Of a DNA stretch of 64,000 bases, positions 18,069-26,115 are shown in pieces; within the stretch, counting starts at the first letter, position 1, and the number at the start of each line of letters is the position of its first letter. The notes beneath the pieces were generated by a model. That model was given only the letters and a program-made list of their open reading frames with translations. It ran no database searches and was not told where the DNA came from. The translations under genes and the position numbers were made by a program. The stretch is taken from the NCBI RefSeq assembly GCF_900112335.1, contig NZ_FOLG01000002.1, positions 62,001-126,000 of the forward strand, written 5' to 3'. This DNA comes from Tropicimonas isoalkanivorans (GTDB lineage Bacteria > Pseudomonadota > Alphaproteobacteria > Rhodobacterales > Rhodobacteraceae).

Positions 18069-20063
18069 TCACCTCATGTAGCTTGAGCGCACCGTGCGCC
18101 GGCGCGGCATTGGTCGTGTCGGGACGGATGGCGCCGTTGCCGCACCGGCCTCGGGCCCGTCCGACGTCGCTACCCCGAGTTGCGCTTCCAGATCGGCCCA
18201 CCGCGCTTCGGGCCAGCGATCCGCGCCCGCGATCCACGCCGCCGCGCGGGCATAGACGCGTGTGTCCAACGCCTCGTTGCGCTCGCGAAGCTTCTGCCAT
18301 TCGAGCCGCGCGAAGCCGCGTTTCGTTCGGACCGTCACCAGCTGCTCGGCAGTCAGCTGCTTCAGCCATTCGCCGTCCGCCCAGTCCGGCAGATGGATTG
18401 TGCCGGGCGGGCACAGCGCGCCCACCGCCTGTTCCTCCCTCGTTGGCCGGTCCTGCCGCAGGAAGCGATAGGTCTCGGCCTTGAAGGTCGAGGTCGCCAC
18501 GGTCCAGAGCCGGGCGCCGCGCCGGAGCCGCTTGCCCGCGACGGTCGCGTCGACATAGGTCGGCCCGGTCACCGGGCTTGTCCGGGTGAACCCCTCGACG
18601 CCCTTCACCGGCGCCACCTGCGAGAAGCCCACCTGGCGCGACCAGGCATAGACCGCGCTGGTCTCGTAGCCCGTATCGATCGCGAGCCGGGCAAGCGCGA
18701 GGTGACTGCCGCGTTCATGCTGCCAGACCCGGCCGAGCAGATCCGTCAGCTGCTGCCAGCAGGCCGGATCGCCGGGGCCGCCCTCTAGCACGAGGTGATC
18801 GACGAGCCAGCTTTCCAGCCCGCGGCCCCACGCCCAGACATCGACCTCGATCCGGTCCTTCTGCACGTCGGCCCCAGCGGTGAGGAACAGCCCACGCTCG
18901 GGCACCGTACCCGGCGGCCATGCCTCGCGCCGGTCCGCCAGCCGCTGCCAGTCGGGCGCCTCGCCGGTCTCCATCCAGGTCTCGCCGAGGATCGTGTTGC
19001 GGAACGCTCGCATCGCCTCGTCGCTGCCCCGTGCCGCCTCATGCGCCCGCGCGATCCGCTGCCAGCTGAGCCACCCGACCGGCGAGTAGAGCGCCGACAG
19101 GTGGTAGCCGACCGTCGCCGGATCGGCGGCCGTGGCGGTCGCGCGCCACTCGCCGTGCTCGAGCATCCTCGTCTTGTGGTGCTCCGCGATGGGCCGCTCG
19201 CAGCCCTCGCAGAGATACTCGGCCGTCTCCGGGCGCCCCTTTTCCCAGCGCAGCCGCTCGAACTTCAGCCATTGCATCGCGTCGCAATGCGGGCACGGCA
19301 CGAAGTACCGCCGCTGGTCGGAAGCCTCGAACTCGCGCTCGATCCGGCTCAGGCCCCGGATCGTCGGGGTCGACACCAGGAACACCTTGCGCCGGTGGGC
19401 GAAGGTCAATGACCGCGCTTCGGCCAGCGTGACCGGGTCACCCTCCTCGTCGGCCGAGGCGGGATAGGCGTCGACCTCGTCGAGGAAGATGTACCGCGCC
19501 GGGGTCGACCGAAGCCCCACGGCCGAGTTCGCGCCGGTCATGATCAGGATGCCGCCCGCGAACTCCTTCGACAGCATCGTGTTGCCCGCATCGCGCGAGC
19601 GCGCGGGCTTCACCCGCTCCCGCAGGTCCGGGCTCTCGTCGATCAGCGGGTCGATCCGCTGGCGCGAGTTGCGCTTGGCCAGCTCCACCGTCGGCTGGAC
19701 CGCCAGCATCGGCCCCGGCGCCTGGTGTATGACGAAGCCGATCCAGTTGTTGCCGGCCTCGGTCGCCCCGACCTGCGCGGCCTTCATGAACACGATCCGC
19801 TGGGTCGGATCGCCGGGCGAGAGCCGGTCCATGATCTCGCGCATGTAGGGCGTGCGCGCGGTCCGGTACTGCCCCGGCTCGGCCGAGGCACGCGAGGCGA
19901 GCTTCCGGTGGCGGTCGGCCCAGCTCGAGACGGTCAGGTCAGGATCAGGACGCAGACCCCGCGACCAGGCGCGGATCAGCGCGGCGGCGCCGTCGAACCC
20001 GAAGAGATCGTCATCCAAGCCCGGGTCGGATCTCCGCGAGGCTGTCGAGCTGGGCGCGGACAT
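18069..20063 (-). CDS. Terminase large subunit (gpA family)
   Basis: A 664-residue packaging ATPase-nuclease. Visible elements are a deviant Walker A (MKAAQVGATEAGNN, about 96), a Walker B (YIFLDEVDAYP), a zinc-ribbon-like pair (CPHCDAMQW and CEGCERPI) and the C-terminal nuclease region (IDTGYETSAVYAW). It cuts concatemeric DNA and pumps it through the portal. The annotated ATG overlaps the small subunit by 53 bases; an in-frame TTG overlapping the small-subunit stop is an alternative start about 16 residues in. Confidence 0.93.
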   Translation of the reverse strand: MSAPSSTASRRSDPGLDDDLFGFDGAAALIRAWSRGLRPDPDLTVSSWADRHRKLASRASAEPGQYRTARTPYMREIMDRLSPGDPTQRIVFMKAAQVGATEAGNNWIGFVIHQAPGPMLAVQPTVELAKRNSRQRIDPLIDESPDLRERVKPARSRDAGNTMLSKEFAGGILIMTGANSAVGLRSTPARYIFLDEVDAYPASADEEGDPVTLAEARSLTFAHRRKVFLVSTPTIRGLSRIEREFEASDQRRYFVPCPHCDAMQWLKFERLRWEKGRPETAEYLCEGCERPIAEHHKTRMLEHGEWRATATAADPATVGYHLSALYSPVGWLSWQRIARAHEAARGSDEAMRAFRNTILGETWMETGEAPDWQRLADRREAWPPGTVPERGLFLTAGADVQKDRIEVDVWAWGRGLESWLVDHLVLEGGPGDPACWQQLTDLLGRVWQHERGSHLALARLAIDTGYETSAVYAWSRQVGFSQVAPVKGVEGFTRTSPVTGPTYVDATVAGKRLRRGARLWTVATSTFKAETYRFLRQDRPTREEQAVGALCPPGTIHLPDWADGEWLKQLTAEQLVTVRTKRGFARLEWQKLRERNEALDTRVYARAAAWIAGADRWPEARWADLEAQLGVATSDGPEAGAATAPSVPTRPMPRRRTVRSSYMR

Positions 20064-20595
20064 GGGCCTCCAGAACCTTCTGCATCAGCGCCGCCTCCAC
20101 CTCGCAGCCGTCCCCCAGCGCCGCGGTGAGCTCCGAGGCCATCAGCGCAGCAACCCGCGCCGGCCACGTCACCCAGGCGTCGCGTTCGTCGCGCGCGAGC
20201 CGGAACATCAGCGTCTCCGCCCGGGCGCGGTCGACCAGTTCCCCTTTCAACTTCTGGAGCCGGATGCGTCGCTCCTGCGCCTTCAGCACCTCGTTCGCGG
20301 TCTTGGCCTGAAGGAAGGTCGTGCCGCCGCCGACGGCCGGCGCGGAAAGCCCCTGTTCGCGGAGGGTGTCGCCCACAGCAGCCACGGCGGCCTCGGGCAC
20401 GGGTTTCAGCTTGGGCGCCGGCGCCTTTCGGGTCTTCGACGGGTCGGTCGTTTCGGCCCGCCGCTTGTCGGAAGCCGCGGCGTCGATGCTGCCGTCCTCG
20501 TGCATCACGAGGCGGCCGGCGGTCTTCGCCTTCTGGATCGCGCCACGCGAAAGCCCGACATGGGCGGCGTACTGGCGCTCGCTCATGCCCTGCAT
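20011..20595 (-). CDS. Terminase small subunit (Nu1-like)
   Basis: A 194-residue DNA-packaging protein. An N-terminal helix-turn-helix (about 4-35, SERQYAAHVGLSRGAIQKAK) recognises DNA, a charged linker follows, and a helical C-terminal half probably mediates oligomerisation and contact with the large subunit. ATG at 20595 or 20586. It is the first gene of the late minus-strand operon; an inverted repeat lies just upstream. Confidence 0.85.
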   Translation of the reverse strand: MQGMSERQYAAHVGLSRGAIQKAKTAGRLVMHEDGSIDAAASDKRRAETTDPSKTRKAPAPKLKPVPEAAVAAVGDTLREQGLSAPAVGGGTTFLQAKTANEVLKAQERRIRLQKLKGELVDRARAETLMFRLARDERDAWVTWPARVAALMASELTAALGDGCEVEAALMQKVLEAHVRAQLDSLAEIRPGLG

Positions 20596-20626
20596 CGCCA
20601 GCCCCGATTGTCATTGAAAGTCAGGC

Positions 20627-20645
20627 GCTTATCGAGTTGATAAGC
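20627..20645. promoter_or_regulatory. Inverted repeat in the divergent region upstream of the terminase operon
   Basis: A perfect 7-bp inverted repeat, GCTTATC, five bases, GATAAGC, lies in the 110-base gap between the minus-strand terminase operon and the plus-strand 90-residue gene. This is a likely operator for a dimeric regulator controlling one or both directions. No binding protein can be named. Confidence 0.5.
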
Positions 20646-20706
20646 CTCGCGGACAGAGCGAACGTCCATCCCACAAGGACGATGCAACTCACCCGGAGCC
20701 ACGACG

Positions 20707-20979
20707 ATGACCAGCCGCCCGAACCCGATCACCACCCCGCGCTTTGAGGCCCGCGCCGACAAGGACCGGCGCAACAAGGAAGCTGCGCTCGCCGCCTTCA
20801 TCGGCAAGAAGGCCGAGATCGACGAGATGCTCGCCCGCCTGCAGGCGCTCAGCGACGACCATTTCAACTGCCACCCAGACGAGGCGGGCTGGGCGATGGT
20901 CGGCACCCTCGAAAACTACGCCAGCCTCCTGAAGCGCATCACCGACAGCGCCTTCGGCGAGGGCGAGCACGCCCGCTGA
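20707..20979 (+). CDS. Conserved small phage protein of unknown function
   Basis: A 90-residue charged, helical protein (start MTSRPNPITTPRFEARADKD) with GGAG eight bases upstream of the ATG. The tail (EAGWAMVGTLENYASLLKRITDSAFG) looks conserved and amphipathic. It is divergent from the terminase operon and followed 95 bases later by DUF3489 on the same strand. I recognise no domain. Confidence 0.7.
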   Translation: MTSRPNPITTPRFEARADKDRRNKEAALAAFIGKKAEIDEMLARLQALSDDHFNCHPDEAGWAMVGTLENYASLLKRITDSAFGEGEHAR

Positions 20980-21074
20980 TCTCCGGCACCGCCGGAACTC
21001 CCGCCGCGCGCCCTGCGCGGCTCGGGGTCGTAGGAGGGTCGCGACGATCGCGGCCCTGAAACCGGAGACCCCAG

Positions 21075-21662
21075 ATGACCAAGCTTTCCGATACCCAACT
21101 CGTGATCCTCAGCGCCGCCGCGCAGCGTGAGGACCGCAACGTCCTGCCGCTCCCCGGTTCGCTCCGCGGCGGCGCCGCCGCCAAGGTGGTTGGCGCGCTC
21201 CTGAAGCGCGCGCTGATCGCAGAGAAAGCGACCGACAGCGAGACCAAGGCGGACGCCGCCCTCAACCGCATCTGGCGCAACGACGAGGACGGCCGCGCCA
21301 TCCTCCTGCACATCACCGATGCAGGCCTCGCCGCCATCGGCGTCGAGCCGGAGGGCGGCGATAGCGCGCCCAAGGGCGCCGGCGGGGCGCCGAGCGCGGA
21401 ACCCACGCAGGAAGCTCCCGCCGAAGGCGAGCCCGCGCCCAAGGCGCGCACACCGCGCACGGGCACCAAGCAGGCGAAACTGATCGAGATGCTTCGCGCC
21501 GAGGGCGGCGCGACCATCGATGAGATCGTCGCCGAAACGGGCTGGCAGCCGCACACGGTCCGCGGTGCGTTTGCCGGAGCGCTCAAGAAGAAGCTCAGGC
21601 TCGAAGTCACCTCCGAGAAGGTCGAGGGCCGCGGGCGGGTGTACAGCCTGCCGCGCGACTAA
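21075..21662 (+). CDS. DUF3489 domain protein
   Basis: A 195-residue protein. The N-terminal part (KLSDTQLVILSAAAQRED, about 1-90) and the C-terminal winged-helix-like part (KLIEMLRAEGGATIDEIV to the end, about 135-195) match the DUF3489 family, which is common in alphaproteobacterial chromosomes and prophages; an Ala/Pro-rich linker joins them. A GGAG site lies seven bases before the ATG. The fold suggests DNA binding, possibly transcription control; the direct role is unknown. Confidence 0.8.
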   Translation: MTKLSDTQLVILSAAAQREDRNVLPLPGSLRGGAAAKVVGALLKRALIAEKATDSETKADAALNRIWRNDEDGRAILLHITDAGLAAIGVEPEGGDSAPKGAGGAPSAEPTQEAPAEGEPAPKARTPRTGTKQAKLIEMLRAEGGATIDEIVAETGWQPHTVRGAFAGALKKKLRLEVTSEKVEGRGRVYSLPRD

Positions 21663-21688
21663 CGCCGCACGTCACGTTGGTCCCAATG

Positions 21689-21712
21689 CCGCCGTCCCGC
21701 ACAGGGCGGCGG
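21689..21712. terminator. GC-rich hairpin between convergent genes
   Basis: CCGCCGTCCC pairs with GGGCGGCGG (one bulged T, five-base loop) in the 55-base gap between the ends of the plus-strand DUF3489 gene and the minus-strand DUF7220 gene. The position suits a bidirectional terminator, but there is no T-run, so the call is tentative. Confidence 0.4.
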
Positions 21713-21716
21713 TATC

Positions 21717-21941
21717 TCATCGTGCCCCGCGCACCCGGATCGCCTCGAACACCCGCCGCAGGGCGAAGGACCGCGCGATGCTCACCACAGTGAAGACCGC
21801 GCCCATCTTGAGGTTCTGCGCCAGCGTCGTGTGCAGCCCGAAGACCGGGAAGATCAGGATCTGCGTCACGACCGCGACGCCGTAGCCGACCGCCACGTTG
21901 GCGACGGCCTCGACCAGCGACATGGCCCGGCTCTGCTTCAT
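21717..21941 (-). CDS. DUF7220-like small membrane protein
   Basis: A 74-residue protein with two predicted membrane helices (about 12-32 and 43-58). The pattern SLVEAVANVAVGYGVAV and SIARSFALRRVFE is typical of a small phage membrane protein family (DUF7220). Its ATG overlaps by four bases the stop of the reading frame nested in the C5 methyltransferase gene. Function unknown. Confidence 0.75.
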   Translation of the reverse strand: MKQSRAMSLVEAVANVAVGYGVAVVTQILIFPVFGLHTTLAQNLKMGAVFTVVSIARSFALRRVFEAIRVRGAR

Positions 21942-22351
21942 CGCGCCCCTTTATCCATCGGCCAGCAGTTGAGCTGCGAGAGTTCGGAGCGCATGCGCCG
22001 CGACCAGCGGGACCACTCCGTTGCCACAGAGGCGAAGCCGGTCCACCCGGTGGGCCAGCCCATCAACGCCTCGACGAACCGCGGGTTCAAGGTCCGGGGC
22101 GTGTCGCAGGAACGCCCGCCAGCCGTCGGCATCACCAGGACCTGGCGGCCAAGCAGCCCGTTCACCGGCGTGTTCGCGAGGCTCGTCGCCCCGTCCTTGT
22201 GATCCCGCGCCGTCGGCGTCATCCACATCCTCGTCGCATCGCAGAGCGTCGTCCCGTCGTTGCGCGGGCGCGCGGCCTCGCTGCGATTGCTCGTCCGGTT
22301 CCGCGTGCCCTTGCTGTCGCCGGCCAGCGGCGTCGGCCAGAGCCGCATCAT
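21938..22351 (-). CDS. Reading frame nested in the C5 methyltransferase gene (WPTP/TARDH-type protein)
   Basis: A 137-residue frame starting at an ATG-ATG pair with AGGA five bases upstream, entirely inside the 3' part of the C5 methyltransferase gene in another frame. It carries motifs that I know from the C-terminal recognition regions of phage methyltransferases: LWPTPLAGDSKG, MTPTARDHKDG and LNPRFVEALMGWPTGWTG. Its stop overlaps the DUF7220 start by four bases, exactly like the coupled genes elsewhere in this phage, whereas the methyltransferase frame stops ten bases earlier. This argues for real translation, either as its own gene or as an alternative C-terminus. Not proven. Confidence 0.45.
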   Translation of the reverse strand: MMRLWPTPLAGDSKGTRNRTSNRSEAARPRNDGTTLCDATRMWMTPTARDHKDGATSLANTPVNGLLGRQVLVMPTAGGRSCDTPRTLNPRFVEALMGWPTGWTGFASVATEWSRWSRRMRSELSQLNCWPMDKGAR

Positions 22352-22973
22352 CTCCGTCCTGTTCCCGCCGCTCGACCGCGTCCCCGAGCAGGCGCGCGGG
22401 GTCGGCCAGGTGGTCGCCCTCGCGGTGGGCGAGGATGAAGAGCCGCTCGCGCCGGTGGGGCGCACCGACTTCCGCCGCCGTGAAGAGGCCCGCCGCAAGG
22501 CGGTAGCCCATGCCGACCAGTCCTCCGGCGACCTCGGGGAAGCCGAGGCGGAGATGATGGGCGACGTTCTCGAGGAAGACGAAGGGCGGCTCGACCTCGC
22601 CGATGATGCGGGCGACATGCGGCCAGAGATGACGCGGGTCGTCCGCGCCCCGGCGCTTGCCCGCGACGGAGAACGGCTGGCACGGATAGCCCGCAGTGAC
22701 GATGTCCACCGCGCCGCGCCACGGGCGGCCGTCGAAGGTGGCAACGTCGTCCCAGACAGGCGCCCGATCCAGGGCCGCGTCTTCCATCCGCGCCACGAGG
22801 ACGGCCGCGGCGTAGGCGTCCCGCTCGACGTGACCCACAGTGCGATATCCGGGGCATGCGAGGTGCAGCCCGAGATCGAGCCCGCCGGCGCCGGAGCAGA
22901 GCGAGAGGCCGAACAGGCACGCGTCGCCGGCTCCGGCAGGCAGACCGGAGGAAGGTAGAGCCACGCCATCCAC
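21951..22973 (-). CDS. DNA (cytosine-5) methyltransferase
   Basis: A 340-residue C5 methyltransferase. Motif I is LSLCSGAGGLDLG (about 23-35), motif IV is GYPCQPFS with catalytic Cys98, motif VI is FLENV, motif VIII is RRERLFIL, and motif X is LCGNGVVPLVAAHAL near the end. All needed motifs are present, so the enzyme should be active; no cognate restriction gene is adjacent, so it probably protects phage DNA. It begins five bases after the ParB-methyltransferase gene. The last 400 bases also encode the nested frame described separately. Confidence 0.88.
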   Translation of the reverse strand: MDGVALPSSGLPAGAGDACLFGLSLCSGAGGLDLGLHLACPGYRTVGHVERDAYAAAVLVARMEDAALDRAPVWDDVATFDGRPWRGAVDIVTAGYPCQPFSVAGKRRGADDPRHLWPHVARIIGEVEPPFVFLENVAHHLRLGFPEVAGGLVGMGYRLAAGLFTAAEVGAPHRRERLFILAHREGDHLADPARLLGDAVERREQDGDDAALADAAGRRQQGHAEPDEQSQRGRAPAQRRDDALRCDEDVDDADGAGSQGRGDEPREHAGERAAWPPGPGDADGWRAFLRHAPDLEPAVRRGVDGLAHRVDRLRLCGNGVVPLVAAHALRTLAAQLLADG

Positions 22974-22977
22974 GTCG

Positions 22978-24306
22978 TCAGGCCGCGTAGGCCCCCTCGG
23001 CCGCCGCCGGGGTCTCGCCCAGCCGCTCGGCCTTCACCTCGGCGAAGGTCCGGCCATCGCCGTCGAGGATGGCAGTCTTGCCAGTCTCGGCCTGCCAGCG
23101 CTCGACGGCGACATCGACATAGGCCGGGCTGATCTCCATCGCGAAGACCCGGCGGCCATTGGCCTCGCCCGCCATGATCTGCGAGCCGGAGCCCGAGAAG
23201 GGTTCGTAGCAGATCCCGCCGCGCGCCACATGCTGCCGCATCGGGATACCGAAGGCGTCGAGCGGTTTCGGCGTCGGATGGTCCGGGCGCTCGTCCTTGG
23301 CGAAGGACGGCATCTCCCAGGTCGAGGGCAGCGTCTGCTCGGCGACTTTCGGCGGGCGGTTCGGGCGGCGCCAGCCCATGAAGCAGGGCTCGTGCTTCCA
23401 GAGGTAGTGCGAGCGGGTGAGAACCCCGCGGTCCTTCACCCAGATGATCTGCTGGTGGACGAAGGCGCCGGCCTTTTCCCAGCACGCCTCCAGCATCGCC
23501 TGGCGACGCGAGGCGTGCCAGCAATACCAGGCGGCGTCCTCGGTGATCGCCTCTGCCACGGCCGCGGCGATGAAGCCGTCGTAGAGGTCCGCGCCCTGGC
23601 TGCTGTCGTCCCAGGTCACGCCATAGGACTGCGACCAGTCCTTGTTCCGCGTCGGATGGTTCGATCCGTCGTAATCGACGAGGTATGGCGGGTCGCTCGC
23701 GAACAGCACTGCCCGCTCGCCGTTCATCAGGCGACGCACGTCGGCAGCGCTGGTGCTGTCGCCACAGAGGAGGCGGTGGTCGCCGAGGATCCAGAGATCG
23801 CCGGTGCGCGACGCAGGATTGCGCGGCGGCTCGGGGATGGTCACCGGCGGCACGGAGCCCCCGGCGCCACCCTCTTCTTCACCGCCCCCGTCCGGATCGA
23901 ACGCCAGAAGCTTGTCCAGCTCGCCGTCCGAAAAGCCGACCAGCGACAGGTCGTAGTCGTCCGCGAGCAGGTCCTGCAGCTCGGCCGAGAGGAGCAGTTC
24001 ATCCCACTCCGCCCAGTTCGCCGATTGGTTGGCCAGCAGACGGAACGCCTTGATCTGCGTCTCCGACAGCTCGTCGGCGAGGACCACCGGCACGGTGTCG
24101 AGACCGAGCAGACGGGCCGCCTTCAGCCGCAGGTGCCCGTCGACCACCAGCCCGTCGCTGCGCGCGACGATCGGGATGCGGAAGCCGAACTCGACGATGG
24201 CCTGCGCCATCCGGTCGACCACATCGTCGTTCTTGCGCGGGTTGCGCTCGTATTCGACGAGGCGGCCGATGGGCCATTGTTCAAGCTGCAGCGCGTTGGC
24301 CGGCAT
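22978..24306 (-). CDS. ParB-domain DNA adenine/cytosine-N4 methyltransferase
   Basis: A 442-residue fusion. Residues about 8-130 are a ParB/Srx-like domain (VDGHLRLKAARLLG, QIKAFRLLANQSA); residues about 165-430 are an amino-methyltransferase with ASDPPYLVDY (DPPY at 205-208) before EPFSGSGSQIMAGE, the beta-class order of motifs. Such fusions are common in alphaproteobacterial prophages and modify DNA, probably against host restriction. It overlaps the HNH gene by 26 bases. Confidence 0.9.
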   Translation of the reverse strand: MPANALQLEQWPIGRLVEYERNPRKNDDVVDRMAQAIVEFGFRIPIVARSDGLVVDGHLRLKAARLLGLDTVPVVLADELSETQIKAFRLLANQSANWAEWDELLLSAELQDLLADDYDLSLVGFSDGELDKLLAFDPDGGGEEEGGAGGSVPPVTIPEPPRNPASRTGDLWILGDHRLLCGDSTSAADVRRLMNGERAVLFASDPPYLVDYDGSNHPTRNKDWSQSYGVTWDDSSQGADLYDGFIAAAVAEAITEDAAWYCWHASRRQAMLEACWEKAGAFVHQQIIWVKDRGVLTRSHYLWKHEPCFMGWRRPNRPPKVAEQTLPSTWEMPSFAKDERPDHPTPKPLDAFGIPMRQHVARGGICYEPFSGSGSQIMAGEANGRRVFAMEISPAYVDVAVERWQAETGKTAILDGDGRTFAEVKAERLGETPAAAEGAYAA

Positions 24307-25045
24307 GGGCGGAACTCTTGAGCATGTGAAGGGTCACCGTCCGGCGCGCATGGATGCTGCAGAACAGGACGAGCTTGGTGACTGGGAGCGGCGGATCGAC
24401 CGCCTCGACATCGTGGAACACGCTCTCCACGCGCTTGTGGCAGGCGCGGCAGAGCGGGATCAGGTTGGTCGGCGAGTTGTCCCGCGTCAGGCGGAACGGG
24501 ATGATGTGGTGCACCTGAAGGTGCCTGGTCCTTCCGCAGCAGGCGCAGAAGGGCGTCTGCCGGAGCGCAGCCTTGCGGATCGTTTTCCATCGCGAGCCGC
24601 GCCCGCGGATGCGCGGCGTCCGGCACAGATGGCGCTCGTAGCAGGACCGCGAGCAGAACCGTCCGCTGGCGTTGGTGCGACCCGACAGGACCGACCGGGG
24701 AATGTGAAACGAGCTCCCGCAGGTCGCGCAGCATCGTTCGACCGACTGCGCGGCGCGACGACACGCGAGGCAGCAAAACTGCTGGCGGCTGCTCGGCGGC
24801 GCCGGGAAGACCCTGCCGCAGTGCCGGCACGTCTCATGGTTCCGATCCGCGGATCGCCTGCAGTGGCCTCTATCCAGCGCTGGTCGGGAGCCGCAGGCTC
24901 GACACCGAGTGGCGGGGTTGTCGGCGCGCACCTCCTCGACCTTGCCGCACTCCGCGCAGGTCCGGAGGCGCATCCCGCGGTTGCGCGACCTGGCGCGCGT
25001 CGCGACGGCGTCCGTGCCCGCCGCAGTGCCGTGGGCGAGGGTCAT
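24281..25045 (-). CDS. HNH endonuclease with zinc-ribbon N-terminus
   Basis: A 254-residue protein. Four Cys-rich zinc-binding segments (CAECGK, CRACGS, CRHCGR, CATCGS) fill about residues 29-135; the HNH domain follows (CACCGRTRHLQVHHIIPF, then NLIPLCRACHKRVE, about 168-205). HNH proteins in phages assist packaging or act as homing-type nucleases; being far from the terminase, a role in packaging is not assured. It is the last gene before the 450-base gap with repeats. Confidence 0.85.
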   Translation of the reverse strand: MTLAHGTAAGTDAVATRARSRNRGMRLRTCAECGKVEEVRADNPATRCRACGSRPALDRGHCRRSADRNHETCRHCGRVFPAPPSSRQQFCCLACRRAAQSVERCCATCGSSFHIPRSVLSGRTNASGRFCSRSCYERHLCRTPRIRGRGSRWKTIRKAALRQTPFCACCGRTRHLQVHHIIPFRLTRDNSPTNLIPLCRACHKRVESVFHDVEAVDPPLPVTKLVLFCSIHARRTVTLHMLKSSAHAGQRAAA

Positions 25046-25080
25046 GAAGGTTCCTGTCGATGGTCGATCGGCATCCGCCG

Positions 25081-25342
25081 GGTGGACTCCGGCACGGCGG
25101 GGTCCACCGGCTTCCGGCTGGACTCCGGTATCCGCGGGGTATCCACCCCGGGCGGCCGGTCAGATGTTTGAATTCACGAGGCTTTCAGGACGCCGCGGGT
25201 GGATGCTGGATTCCGGCGGCTTCCCAAAATTCCGGCCCTGTCGCTGGCGAAATGCCGAGCCAAGCCCGCCAGCATACGTTTCGGCCCGGAAAGGAACCAG
25301 AAAACAAAGAGTTGGCGGCCTGGACCCCGGCTGGACCCCGGA
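25081..25342. repeat. Cluster of TGGAnnCCGG repeats in a 450-base non-coding gap
   Basis: The gap 25046-25496 holds no convincing gene. It contains five copies of TGGAnnCCGG, with inner bases CT, CT, TT, CC and CC, at about 25083, 25119, 25207, 25321 and 25332. The last two are a direct tandem repeat, and a GGTCCACCGG element lies opposed at 25101. This may be a regulatory or structural element ahead of the HNH-methyltransferase operon. Confidence 0.5.
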
Positions 25343-25496
25343 AGCCAGCCCCGGTGTCCACCTCGGGACCAGCGTCGGTCCATCCGAGCGCACGACCCCC
25401 AGTATATCGCCATGGATACCGTCAGAGGGGCGATCCGTCTCGCCGTCCGGTGTCTCGCCGGAAAGTGTCTCGCGCGAACGTCGAACCTTGACAGGC

Positions 25497-25922
25497 TCAT
25501 TGAGCAGCTTGCGCCACGACGAATTCCATCGACCGCTTCTTCGGCACTCGCCTCCCGTTCAACCGCCACACGATCACCGCGATGCCGTACTGCCAGCGCC
25601 TGTTCGCCGTGGCGCGGCTGATGCCGAGTTCCCAGCAGATCGGCTTCCAAGGCTTGCGGTTTGCCCGAAGCCAGAGCAGGCGCGCGTCGGCGGGGTCGAG
25701 CCAGCGAAGCCAGAGCAGAGCTTCCTCGGCCTGCGTGATGTCACGCGGCCCGGGCTTGGGTCGGCGCATCTGCGGCTCCTGGCCCACCTGGTCGGCGAAG
25801 CTGTGGAAGTACTCGGGCCAGGCGTTGAAGTAGCCCTGCGGCTTTACCTCGGGCAGCGACCGGAACACGTCGGCGGCGCTCTCGAGCCGGTCCTCGACCA
25901 TGGTGGGCGTCCACTCAACCAT
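25497..25922 (-). CDS. DUF6362 family protein with sigma-like helix-turn-helix
   Basis: A 141-residue protein. The start chosen (MVEWTPTMVEDRLESAAD) has GGGAGG six bases upstream. The middle (GYFNAWPEYFHSFADQVGQEP) is the DUF6362 signature and the C-terminal helix-turn-helix (PWKPICWELGISRATANRRWQYG) resembles sigma-70 region 4. This family sits near the replication and late gene boundary in many Rhodobacterales prophages; a late transcription activator role is plausible but inferred. Confidence 0.78.
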   Translation of the reverse strand: MVEWTPTMVEDRLESAADVFRSLPEVKPQGYFNAWPEYFHSFADQVGQEPQMRRPKPGPRDITQAEEALLWLRWLDPADARLLWLRANRKPWKPICWELGISRATANRRWQYGIAVIVWRLNGRRVPKKRSMEFVVAQAAQ

Positions 25923-26115
25923 TCGCGGCCTCCCGCTCGTCCGCCCGCGGCCCATAGAGCTTCTCCCCGAGCTGACGCACCAGCTCGCGTTCCGGCCAGG
26001 TCAGGCGGTGGTCGTCGACGGATACGGCGAGCACACCCTCGTCATGCCAGCCATCGCGCTTCACCTGGTCGGGATCCCGGCGCGTGCCGCCGTAGCCTTT
26101 CGGGCACCACCTCAT
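25915..26115 (-). CDS. Small conserved phage protein, unknown function
   Basis: A 66-residue protein (start MRWCPKGYGGTRRDPDQVKR) coupled to both neighbours: its ATG overlaps the stop of the RuvC-like gene by four bases and its end overlaps the DUF6362 start by eight. The C-terminal part (LTWPERELVRQLGEKLYG) looks like a conserved helix. No known domain. Confidence 0.7.
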   Translation of the reverse strand: MRWCPKGYGGTRRDPDQVKRDGWHDEGVLAVSVDDHRLTWPERELVRQLGEKLYGPRADEREAANG

